Source: Pipra filicauda (taxonomy: Eukaryota; Chordata; Aves; Passeriformes; Pipridae). From it: a stretch of 64,000 bases of DNA. The position numbers and the translations under genes were made by a program. Below the pieces are notes generated by a model that saw nothing but the letters and a program-made list of their open reading frames with translations, was not told where the DNA came from and made no database searches. Positions 24,101 through 33,400 of the stretch are shown here, piece by piece. Every line of letters starts with the position of its first letter. The stretch's first letter is position 1. The DNA lies in contig NW_024104413.1 of assembly GCF_003945595.2 (NCBI RefSeq), forward strand, positions 770,001 through 834,000, written 5' to 3'.

Positions 24101-27100
24101 TTGATGAGACAGAAAACATCGTTTGAACTTATTGAGCTGGGCTGTAAAATGGAGATGAAGAAACACCAGGAGATCAGCTGTCAGCTTGAGAATTTGGTAG
24201 AATCTCTGAAGAAGAGCACTGATGAGTTGCAGCAGAGACTACAGGTGATAACTGAGCGAATTCAACCTGCAAAGCCAAAAAACACTATTAGTCCCGAGGA
24301 TGGTTTCTCTTGCAGGTGAGTGTTATGGTCACTATTGAACTTTGACTTGCTTTGAAATAATATCGGGGAGAAGGCGGCTTAGGCAAACTAAGCCTTTCCT
24401 GTGGTGAAGTTCTTAGGTACTTGCTGTAGCTAATTAGAATTTTGAATTCTCAAGAACCGAAGTCTTCAAGATATGAAACCTGCTTCTTCCCTGTCCTTTG
24501 AAATTCTTTGCACATTTGCCTGAGGAAAACCTTTTCAATTATCAGTCTTTTTAATAGTGTTGAAGTATTCCTAAGCAATATCCAGAAAATAATGGATGTT
24601 CAAAGCCAAACCTGTCTTATATGGGGATCTAGGACCTCCTGAAAGCTACTCTGGAAGGATAGACATTAATAACAGTAATTTCTCAGTTTGATGTGTGGCC
24701 TCATCAGCTGAGCCGGCAAAAACCCGTGTGTGGTAGGAGAGAGGAATGACTCCTTCAGTCCATGAAATGTGTTCAGCTCATTTTTACTGCTTGATTTCTG
24801 CCTGGTTTGAGTGTCCTGTCACCCATGCAGGAGTCTGGTTTTTCACTGTCTAAGTAGTTAAGTCTCCCTGTAGCTCAGGTGGTACAGTCAGAGATGTATG
24901 CTGGGCTGCTGTTCTGTCAAGACTAGACCTTTTGATGAGGTGTATTGTATAATTACAGGTGTGTTACTGTCAGACTTTCCCTCCTTTAGAATGGAGCTTC
25001 AGGTGTTGGGGTTTTTTAATAATTGCTAAGTGATAGCAGAGTATGGTTTGACATAGTGAATAACTGCACTAATGAGGCAGCATTAATTTTGCTCCCATTG
25101 TGCGTTTGCATTGTCAACTTGTAACATTTTTGTTCGGGTTTATTATAAAGTCTCCAAGTCACTGAATGTTGTCTGACTACTTTTTCCACTTTTTTTTTTT
25201 TTGTTTTTGAAAAGGGAAGGGAGGTTGAAAGAGTTAAAAACTTTAAAGGGTTTGTAAGCAGAAGACACTCAAAAGAAACTCAGTTACTTTTGAAATATAT
25301 CTCCTTTTACTAAAGCCAGTCTGATTTTATATTAGGGCTCAGCTCCTGAAGATTTTATTATGCAGAGGTGGTAGTAACACTTGAGCAAAGTTATCTGTGA
25401 TCATATTGGCCTGTTCCTGATGCAGTGTAAGAGCACAGTTTGGTATAGCATGTAACACTGTCTTTTGCATGACTTGTAACTAGCTGGAGAATTTCTCTTC
25501 ATAGGAAACAGGAAATACTCCAGTAAGCTTGAAAATGTTACAAAGATTGCTCTTATTTTTATTAGCCACTGAAGTCAGCTTTTTTCAGCACTTCAGAAAA
25601 AAAGCATCTTATTTTGCAGTTCTTGGAGTGTTGGGATATAGTTGGCAAAAGCACACTCAACTTCTAATTGCATTCATTTTGTACTTACTGTTACTTTGAC
25701 ATTTCATCGCTGCTAATTTAATATTGCAATATTTTGGATTCCTGTTAATCACTAGCTATATATAGATAGAATCATGAAATCAGTGGGAGATAGAGCAGTG
25801 TAGTAAGAGAGCCCTGAGCAATACTGCCTTTTACTAGTCCTCTGAATTCTAAGCATGGACATCTTCTCTTGACTAATGATGGTAGAGTGCTTAGGAAACT
25901 TAGAAATGCTTGTGTGTCTTACTTCACTTGTTACAGGCTATATGAGCTCCTGGAAGGAGGAAATAAAAAACAACAGTTATTTAAAACATACAAAAACCTG
26001 GAGCGGATGGCTGAGAAGTTAAAGCAAGACTGTGCTATGGTACAAGAGCAGATAGCAGCGTCTTCTCAAGAGCAGTCTCTCCTCTTGTCCAACCTGGAAA
26101 GAAATGTAGATGCCCTTCGTGATTCTCTGTATTGTGGAGGAAATCAGCTGCAGCTCCGTAGTCCGGTAAGCCCTTACTGAGTTATTAGAATTATTACATT
26201 AATGTGTGTCATGTTCTTTTACTGACAAAAATGTGGTGTGAAGGCTGTAGACACAAACTGTGTCCCCACTTGTCAGCAACAAATTTATTAGCATAATGAT
26301 GATGGACTCTGTATTTACTTGTTCTTGGCAAATGTTGGATTTTTGTAAATGCTGGCAGGTAATAATTTTTTGTGTCTGAGCAAATTGTTGCATCTAACTT
26401 AATTTCTTTCAAAGGCATGTGCAGTCCTGTCAGTTTGTGGTGTGGGAAATACGTTGTCTGGATAGGGTGTCACTGGAAAACTCATTTAAATTTCTCTTTA
26501 TTTCAGATAGGCTTTTTTCTCCCCTGTTACCTGTAACACGCCAGTAGTATGGTTTGGCCCCTTAAAAAGCCTGACTCATTTGGACAAAATAAGAATAACA
26601 GAATTTTGAAGGACAGTTGTAGTAGGACAATCCTGCTACACAGCTCTCAGGCGTTGGGTTTAGAACATCTTTTAAATGGGAATAGGGTTTGTTAAATGCT
26701 ACTTGTTATGGTTTTTAAATCATTGTAGATACTTCAAAAATGCATTGAGGGAAATCTCCTCTTATGTAATACTTCCTTGGTTAATTACATAAAAATAAAT
26801 TTAACTTTCATCTGTCAAGTGAATTCACAACATATAGAACAGTTTTTATTAAAAAATGAAACTGTAATTGGAACAGTACATATGTAGGGACTATACATTA
26901 TTAAATCAAATGCCTGTCTATTGACTCAAATTACCTCTTAAAACATAGTGACATCTCCTTCTACTGCTACTGTTTCTCAAGGAAAGTAATTCTTTTAATA
27001 AGGAAATAAAGTGTAAGTAGGTGACTAGTCTGCTTATACTGAACTATCATAAGAATACCAGTTGGGAAAATTGTAGCTGGTAATTAATGATTTAATTTTA

Positions 27101-27729
27101 AAATTGATTTGGCTTTTTTGTTGTGGTCTCTTTTTCCCTTTTAAGATTTGACTAGCAATGAAGACTTTTAATTGATTGAAAACGTCATTCACTCATCTGT
27201 CTAGGTCAGGTTTTATGGTTTTAACTCATCTGGTCGACAAGTAAATGAAATTACATCTTCATAACCTGATGTGAGTTCTGTTACATGAAGCTCAAAAATT
27301 GAATGGAATCCCTTACCACCTTTGTTTCTGTTTTTTTGTGATTACTTTTCAATTGCAAATAAAAGTGGCTTCCCAAAGCAAAAAAAAACTTTTGTATTTC
27401 TAGTTCAGCTAATGTATTAATAGTATAAAAATATTGATTTTTTGTCTTCTATTTTTTGTTAGGAACTTACTGAGCTGTTTCCTCAACTGGAATTTAATGT
27501 AAATAAACTAAAGCAACTCCTTGAGGATCTGGGTGCTGATCTGAAGTTGAAGAGAAGCATTCTAGAGTCCAATAAGCTGCAACAGATGGAAAGAGAGTTG
27601 TATGTGTATTTTTTCAAAGATGAAGATCACTTGAAAGAGATGGTAGAGAAACTTGAGCAGCAGTCTCAGGCTAAAACCAGTGGTCTGGAAGATGAGAATT
27701 TCACAGCCAATGGAGTTCCTAATGTCTAA
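17286..27729 (+). CDS. HAUS3: HAUS3, HAUS augmin-like complex subunit 3 (complete CDS, four coding exons)
   Basis: HAUS3 is a coiled-coil subunit of the eight-protein augmin complex. Augmin recruits gamma-tubulin to spindle microtubules and nucleates branches in mitosis. Coding exons are 17286-18188, 23879-24315, 25937-26165 and 27463-27729. Lengths 903, 437, 229 and 267 bp give 611 residues, against about 600 in human. All borders are AG/GT and phases 0, 2 and 0 agree. The N-terminus ([20 protein letters not shown], then FLEWFCGNI) matches the conserved HAUS3 head. The rest is Glu/Lys/Gln-rich heptad sequence. The ATG has A at -3 and is the first good start in the exon. Intron 1 carries an antisense retrovirus beginning 8 bp after exon 1. 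Promoter context suggests a shared 5' exon with POLN. Confidence 0.95.
18197..18549 (-). repeat. 3' LTR of the HAUS3-intron retrovirus
   Basis: It pairs with 22489-22824, including the shared core at 18284-18535. The outer edge (TGGGCACTG on +) is 8 bp from the exon 1 junction. On the - strand the LTR starts TACGGGAACAAG where its partner starts TGTGGGAAAACAAG, so the TG end is mutated. The poly(A) signal AATAAA (- strand) is at 18278-18283. It has about 8-10 bp extra (TTAACCAG region) and an extra GAATTCGGTTTTG segment relative to the partner. Confidence 0.9.
18550..18567 (-). other. Polypurine tract next to 3' LTR
   Basis: On the - strand, AAAGAAAACAGGGGGAGA ends exactly at the LTR border. 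This is the expected site and composition for the retroviral plus-strand primer, and it fixes orientation. Confidence 0.8.
18568..19047 (-). pseudogene. Retroviral env remnant (surface C-terminus and transmembrane subunit), broken
   Basis: Two overlapping - strand frames are seen. The upstream one (19047 down to about 18830) contains [17 protein letters not shown], like the end of a class II surface subunit. After a frameshift, the second (18770-18534) has an Ala-rich hydrophobic stretch like a fusion peptide. A membrane-spanning segment ([17 protein letters not shown]) follows almost at once. The long ectodomain expected between these is missing, so env has an internal deletion as well as a frameshift. 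It is not functional. Confidence 0.7.
19048..19560 (-). other. Degraded provirus interior, probable env/surface region
   Basis: This lies between the env remnant and the minisatellite and has no long open frame. I infer the retroviral origin from position alone. No motif was recognised. Confidence 0.4.
19570..20275. repeat. 12-bp polypyrimidine minisatellite, about 48 copies
   Basis: The unit CCCTTTTTCTTT repeats almost without change, exactly five units per 60 bases. One array of about 14 copies is at 19629-19789 and one of about 34 at 19862-20273. A diverged stretch with a few purines (19790-19861) separates them. One unit near 20150 has C to T. From about 19865 to 20274 the + strand has no purine. 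All three + frames and one - frame stay open for over 230 codons because no unit contains a stop, so these are not genes. Confidence 0.97.
20395..20895 (-). mobile_element. Possible nested LTR or LTR-like promoter segment
   Basis: GC-richer than its surroundings. On the - strand it has a TATA-like ATATAAGAGA (20621-20630) and, about 170 bp downstream, GATAAATTT near 20437, an imperfect poly(A) signal. Composition differs from the main provirus LTR. It could be a solo LTR nested in the provirus or simply provirus interior. No partner copy is in the window. Confidence 0.3.
20896..21496 (-). other. Provirus interior, unclassified
   Basis: Sequence between the LTR-like block and the CR1. A - strand open frame at 21212-21574 is rich in Pro, Leu and Ser in its upstream half and might be a gag fragment. 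No diagnostic motif such as a zinc knuckle was found. Confidence 0.35.
21497..22126 (-). mobile_element. CR1 LINE, 5'-truncated, inserted into the provirus
   Basis: The + strand starts with tandem TAGAATCATAGAA units, the CR1 3' terminal repeat in reverse. The - strand frame 22122-21589 (177 codons, intact) reads as the CR1 reverse-transcriptase C-terminal region. It has [37 protein letters not shown] and [20 protein letters not shown]. The element separates the gag start from the rest of the provirus, so it landed later. It looks younger than the other CR1 copies here because its frame is open. Confidence 0.93.
22210..22341 (-). pseudogene. Retroviral gag start (matrix-like) remnant
   Basis: The frame begins [17 protein letters not shown] Gly at position 2 fits N-myristoylation, and a helical Leu-rich stretch follows, as in retroviral matrix domains. 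It lies about 125 bp after the PBS-like site and ends at a stop at 22210, shortly before the CR1. The position and start motif carry the call. It is a short non-functional fragment. Confidence 0.6.
22467..22484 (-). other. Primer-binding-site-like sequence
   Basis: On the - strand, TGGTGACCCCCACGTGAG lies four bases inside the 5' LTR end (CCCA, then TATC). TGG at this position is the mark of a tRNA primer site. The tRNA could not be assigned with confidence. A splice-donor-like GGTAAGTGCC follows at 22413-22422 (- strand). Confidence 0.65.
22489..22824 (-). repeat. 5' LTR of the HAUS3-intron retrovirus
   Basis: A direct copy of 18197-18549 (336 bp). On the - strand it runs TGTGGGAAAACAAG to GCACCCA, with AATAAA at 22558-22563. 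Intact TG...CA ends and the adjoining PBS-like site identify it as the 5' LTR. Confidence 0.9.
22825..23878 (+). other. HAUS3 intron 1, right part
   Basis: Host intron after the provirus, AT-rich, ending in the TTTTATGCAG acceptor at 23878. The first eight bases (GAAAGCCA) match the eight bases before the left LTR (GTAAGCTA) at six positions, a possible decayed target duplication. Confidence 0.7.
23879..24315 (+). CDS. HAUS3: HAUS3 coding exon 2
   Basis: 437 bp, phase 0 in and phase 2 out, donor GTGAGT. It encodes coiled coil beginning [20 protein letters not shown] and a conserved segment near [20 protein letters not shown]. It has frequent heptad Leu and Gln and no stop in frame. Confidence 0.93.
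24316..25936 (+). other. HAUS3 intron 2 (1.6 kb)
   Basis: AT-rich intron with no recognised gene or element. A T-rich run lies at about 25183-25207. The acceptor CTTGTTACAG ends at 25936. Confidence 0.85.
25937..26165 (+). CDS. HAUS3: HAUS3 coding exon 3
   Basis: 229 bp. One base completes an Arg codon, then [20 protein letters not shown] leads to [20 protein letters not shown]. Donor GTAAGC at 26166, phase 0 out. Coiled-coil composition continues from exon 2. Confidence 0.93.
26166..27462 (+). other. HAUS3 intron 3 (1.3 kb)
   Basis: AT-rich intron without recognised features. The acceptor TTTTTGTTAG ends at 27462. Confidence 0.85.
27463..27729 (+). CDS. HAUS3: HAUS3 last coding exon and stop
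   Basis: 267 bp ending in TAA at 27727-27729. It reads [20 protein letters not shown] and on to [10 protein letters not shown], then a short polar tail (GVPNV). The heptad Leu pattern persists and the tail is probably disordered. Confidence 0.93.
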   Translation, partial: ELTELFPQLEFNVNKLKQLLEDLGADLKLKRSILESNKLQQMERELYVYFFKDEDHLKEMVEKLEQQSQAKTSGLEDENFTANGVPNV

Positions 27730-29960
27730 ACTTCAATGTACTCCTAAGAAAGGAAAAAGTTAGTGTAAACTGTCTACAAGTTTGTGGAATAATAAACATT
27801 AGCTCGTCCAGGCTGACACCTGTCACTGCAGTGTGTTTGTTACCATTGGATTGGGTGCTGCTTTGCAGGCTTTGGCATCTGCCTGCTAAATTCAATCTCA
27901 GTTTTGTCAAAGCTCTTGGATACAAAGTAATGCATTGTTTAATTGAAAGAATTATGTTCAGGCTGCCCTTCTCCTGGCCTGTAGGTTCATTTCTGCTGCA
28001 CACAGCGTAGCACCAAAAGGAACATTTCATACCCTTAAGTTTTCTTGCATGCTGAGAACCTTTGATTGTGAACCACAAAATAAATGTGGAGGAGGCATTC
28101 CAGATTTTGGAACATGAGTGTAATGTGCTCATAGTGAAGAGGAGAGTTCTCCAAGGCAGATATTCCATGATTGTTTCCCTTACAGTTCTCCTAAGAAGAT
28201 TCAATTGTCTTAAAAATGTATTGGAATATGTACCAGAATCTGTTTTAAATACCAAGACCATCTGTTTTAAGACCATTCCAACATCTCTTAATTTAACTTA
28301 TGGCCTGTCTTCTCCATTGAAACCAGTCCATACTTATACTGGGCTTGTCAAAGAAGAATAATTTTCAATTTGTCTTTTGGACATCTGAGTTTGCTCTGTA
28401 ATTTATAATGATAGACATTTCAATTCAGAGTGCTGATACTTTCATACTGCTGCTTTCATGTGCATTGTTAGCCTGTTTATCAAATTTTTGTATAGCTTCC
28501 TAATATACCAATGGAACTAAATAGGATTTTATAGTATGATAACTTGAAGTCTTTTATATTTTGATGGGATTAGCTGTGCTTGCTTTCAAGCATTGTACAT
28601 ATTGATGAAGGTTAGTATTTCAGCTTTAACTTCAGTAACAGTAGTCTTTAAACTGTTTTGATGGCAGACTTTTAACTTTTATGTGAGCATAACTTATTTT
28701 GAGATGTTTAATTTTTTTTAGCTTACTGGTTGAGTGTCTTTATGTCTGGATTTCATGCTGCTAAACTCTGTACTTTGTATTTATTATGAAATGCCAAACT
28801 CTATAAATTCAGTTCAGTGTGGTCAATATTTATGGTGAATCTGTGTGTTGGTTTTAGGCCTGTTCTCAGGCATAGTGTCTTGTTTATATTTAGTCTGCTG
28901 GGTTCTCACTTTGGTGTGCCCCTGGGGCTGTGACTGCTGCTTCCCACCCTGAGAAATCAGGGAGCACTTTAACCCCGTGTAGGAAAGAAGTGTTGCTCTT
29001 AATTATAAAAGTTAGGAGGAGCTGTGCGTGGGGAAAGATTACATTTCTGACTCCTGGAACATCAGGGAAAAGAAAGCCATTCTGCCTCTCTCTCACTTTC
29101 CTTCACACACTTACTGGTTTGAGCTAGATAGATACAGCCAGTTCTAATGCAGCAGGATGGATGTTCCTCTTTGAATCGAGATACAAATGTTTGCACTTGT
29201 AAGTATTCAAAGCTGCAGTCTGCCTGTGGTCTGGAGCTAAGAAAAATATTTCCATGCAAGCAAAGGAACTATTGTTTGCATGATGGTTAAACTTGACAGT
29301 CTACTCCTGATCTGGATTTAGTGAGAAGACCAGAGTAGCAGGACTCCACTTGCTACCTTGTATAGGAATAATTTAGTAAACAGCAGTTTTTGGTGGAGTG
29401 ATTGACTTGGACAGCTTGGATCCTTTAAGTGTTTTTAAAATGTTGGATATTTCTTCTGTGTTTTTGTTAAGCTTTATGCATTCTTCTAGTCTAACTGTAA
29501 AATAACAAGGCATCAGTATGGACACCATTATTTGTGATTCTCCAATGTGTGTTGTATCTAAGAATTTTGCAAGTATTTTGTATGTATTATAGAATATGGC
29601 CAGGTCAACTGGAAAAGCTACTCTTTTTCAGAAAAGGGTAAAGTTTAGGACAACAGTGGTGGTCAAAGCTTGTAGAGACTGTAGATGTTGCTGACCAGTT
29701 TCTCAAACTGACAAACTGTAGTATTTTAAAGTTACTTGTATATAACAGTACTTGAGTGCCTCAATTATACAAAATTTAGGAAACAGAGGTCTTTTATGAT
29801 AAGTATTTTCTGAAACAGCACATGATTAATGGTTGTATACCATGCTAGTAATGTGTGTTTCTTTCATCTTGTGTTGGCTCAATTTTGGCAGTTACTTGAC
29901 AGTTGGTTGTTTTTTTCCTAATAAAATCCAAGAACCAATAAAGTAAGTGTATGCATGTGC
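27730..29960 (+). other. HAUS3: HAUS3 3'UTR (about 2.2 kb)
   Basis: AT-rich, without a credible gene. AATAAA signals lie at 27791-27796 (just after the stop) and, more convincingly, as a pair at 29920-29925 and 29937-29942 followed by GTGTATGCATGTG. The distal end lies only about 330-350 bp before the first POLN coding exon. The end point is inferred. Confidence 0.6.
29920..29942 (+). terminator. Paired HAUS3 distal poly(A) signals
   Basis: Two AATAAA hexamers 17 bases apart with a GT-rich element after them. This is the most likely cleavage site that separates HAUS3 from POLN. Confidence 0.6.
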
Positions 29961-30293
29961 TAGACTGGTTTAAAGATACTGAGGGGGAAAAGCATCTCAG
30001 ACATACATCAAATTCTTGATTTATTTGCTAGATTTTTTTTTCTGGTACAAATTAGCTGTACTTAAGAGTGCTGATTTTTTTATTAATGTATTAAAACACT
30101 GTTTCAAAGATACCAGTCTTTAAAAATTATTACATTTTTATTTACAATATGTTGCTAACAGACATGTCTGGGAGGAAATGTAATTTTGTATTGAGAATGA
30201 ATGACTGAACACGTTCACTATGTTTGCAGCAGAATATAAGTGAGGATTGTTTGTGGCTGTGATTAATTGATAATTTGTGTGTTCTGCATATAG

Positions 30294-30434
30294 GTTTAAT
30301 CTTAAAAATGGAGCAGTACATGTACATAGGATGTGAGATTTCTAAAGTGCCTTTATCTGATACTGCTCAGAGGATTATGACAGCTCTGCAGTCTATTCCT
30401 GTAGAAGTTCAGACAAACAAAGAAAATAACCAGA
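30294..30434 (+). CDS. POLN: POLN first coding exon
   Basis: The acceptor GTTCTGCATATAG ends at 30293. Fourteen 5'UTR bases precede the ATG at 30308. It encodes [20 protein letters not shown], then QRIMTAL, which matches the human start region in its LS..AQ.IM pattern. Donor A|GTGAGT is used because GTAAGT four bases later would give a stop in the next exon. It leaves in phase 1. Confidence 0.88.
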
Positions 30435-33400
30435 GTGAGTAAGTCTTAGCCTTTTTAAGTGTTTTTCAGTTGAAAAATTGAAACACAAACAAACAAAACA
30501 ATATCAAACCTCTAGTCTTTATTTTTAAATGGGGGAAAAAAAAGGTGAGGTTTTAGGATTACAGGTTTAGAAAAGGAATTAAGCTGTAACTCTGACATTT
30601 TCTGGGACTTTTCTGATTAAATAATGTTATGTGAGTGCAAGGAACAGTACCCTCAATTTAATTTTTTTTTCTTTCTGTTCCTGTGCGATGTAGAAGTAGA
30701 TGAGAATTTCAAACTGTTACTTAACTAATACACTTAAATGCAATAAATTAGATGTATACATGAACATGACTCTGCACTAGATCTTTGAAGATCACTAGAG
30801 GTACTAGGAGCTCACCGGGTGGCCCTTGAACTCTCCAGACTCATGTCTGTGCTTTAAACACGTGTTCATTAGCAATGCACTCCTTGTGAAATTCTAGGAG
30901 GAAGAGTGAACAAAAGTCCCAGTGAAAGAGCAAATTAGGTAATGATACAAGTGCCTCAGCAGATCTTTCTGTTGGGCAAATCTTACTCAGAACATTGTGG
31001 ATGCTAGAGAGGTTTTGCAGGATGTAATTTTTTTTCTCAATTCTCTGCATGTCATAGTCTGTCAGTCTGGTAGCTCTGGAAGGAAGTAGATAGAAAGTTA
31101 GAGTTTTGCTCAGTTTCAGTTGTCTGTTTTCTCCTGAGAACTAGATCCTGGAATATTATTTAAATGATGGGATTTGTTCTTGTGTACATCATGGTTTTTG
31201 CAGCCTCAGTTTTGTATAAATTATGGTTCAGGTCCCTCTTTCAGTAGTAAAGTATTGGATCAGTGGAGCCTGGTGGTGCAGCAGTGACAAGGGTAGGAGT
31301 TCCTTGTCAGTCAGTGATACACATTTGAAGAAATAAGTTCATTTTAAAATGGTACATTGTACATGGTTCATCTAGGATCAAAACCCAGATGATTTTAAAC
31401 AAAATCAGATCTCTTTTCAGCCTTGGTTTAATTGCCATTCTGCTTCTCCTGCTACCTTGTAATTTTCCCTGCCTTAATTTTTCTCAGTAATATTTTTTCT
31501 CTTAGACTGGGGAAGTCTCCGTACTGTGCAATAACACAGTTTTGTTGTCTGCTCTTGATCCATTCACTCTCTCTCAAGGTGTAAAATTGCAGATCCTTTT
31601 TTTTTTTTGGAACACCATGAAGGTGTCTGGTATCTTTGACTAAATGAGCTTGTGGTCGTCTTTGTAGTGCTGCTAAATCCCTGTTTATTGGGGAGTGAAA
31701 GAACAGTATAAGCATTTTGTAGCAGCAGGTCACATGAAAAGATTTTCTTGCTCTTGTTTTCCATGCAGTAATTACTCAACAATTGTTTGAAGTGTACAGG
31801 TTTAACAGACCTATTTGAATTGCTCTTAGGAAATTGCATATCTATCTATGTATCTTTATCTATATAGCTTTGGTGTGGATCTGGAAAGAAGAAAAAGTTC
31901 ACCTCTCTTAAAACCAAACAGAAACCTGCCATGTTATTCAGTCTGTTTCAAACTGTATTGAACTGTGTTTTATTGGTAGATTTTTATATTCTACTTAATG
32001 GAAAAATTGTTCGTCTTTTAGAAGGTAAATATTGGGCTCAAATAGAACAAAGATCCACAATTTTGACCTAGTTGGTGAAATTCTGTGGTTATCTTGGCAG
32101 TGGAACTGTAATGTTTCCATCAAGGCTTAAGGAATTGGAGGGCAAGGACAGGTTTCTGCTGCCATCTGGTGGTACTTTGCCGTAATTCAGAAATCAGAAA
32201 TCGGAAGTTGCATCTCTCTTCGATCTGTCATACTGATTGCTGTGTGCTGGAGGAGAGAAATGTAATCCTCATCATCTTCTCTGGAGGGTGGATTTGTCAA
32301 GAAAAAGTATCTTGCTGTGAAACAATTAAAAGCACTGAATGTAAACTCAGATACTATCGTTCTTAATTTATAATCTTATTGTTGTAGAAAGTGTCAAGAA
32401 AACCAAACCTAAAATGTTTGAAGCTACAAATACAGCTATGCCATGTTGGCTGTTCTAACAGCTCAGATTAGAAGTCTGAGCTGGAGATAAATGGCTGATT
32501 ATACACTTACACCAACGTGTAATGATAAGCTTAGTTTCTTCTGGAAAAGGCTTTTTTTTAGTATTTTAAGTACAGGGTCTTGATTTGCCTAGACAAAAAT
32601 TTTTAAAAACAGTTTTAGTAAATAGAAATAGGTCACTTTATGCTTTGTTTGATGTTGGTCATCAGTATGTGAGATTCAGAAAGTGTCTTGCTGCTGGTAA
32701 TGCAAATTGGTGGCTGACAACATCAGTTTATTGTTGTACTCAGTATGGGGGGACAGAATACATACTTTGCCCATGAGGTGACTTTTGGCTGGGTGTGTCA
32801 GACCCAGCATGGGTGACCATCCCGCTTCTTCTGGAGCTGGTATCACCTTACCTTTCTGTCCGTTTGTAGGTCTGAATTTCCCCTTGCTCTCTGTTCTTGT
32901 CTGGTCTTACAATACCTGTTCTATTGCAGGATGAACAACGTGAAAAAGTTCTCCCCTGCAGGGTTCGCTGTAGGGCACGATATATTAAAGTCATATATGT
33001 AAATAGTGCTTTATAGAACAAAGTTATTGTGGAATAATACTGCTTAATTCCAAGAAAACAGTTAAAATGTTTGTAGGGTTTGGCTGGTTTTTTTTTCTTC
33101 ATGCCCACACCACAAGCTTTATTTTGACCAAAATGGTTTGTGTTTTCTTGAAAGAAGGAAATACGCCTATTTGTGGAATTACAGCAATGCCTCTTCTGAG
33201 CACCATGGAAAATGTTTGTATGCTTTATAGAGAATTTGAATTAATTTTTTCTTAATGGTGACAAAGAAGGCTTTTGCATATGCATATTTCAGAACTTGCA
33301 GGGCCCTTTTAAGCATGAATGATATTAATTTGATAAAATGGTTGTCGAGGAAAATTTTAATACAGTTGGTTTAGGTTTGGTAAAAATGGCAGTAATAGTA

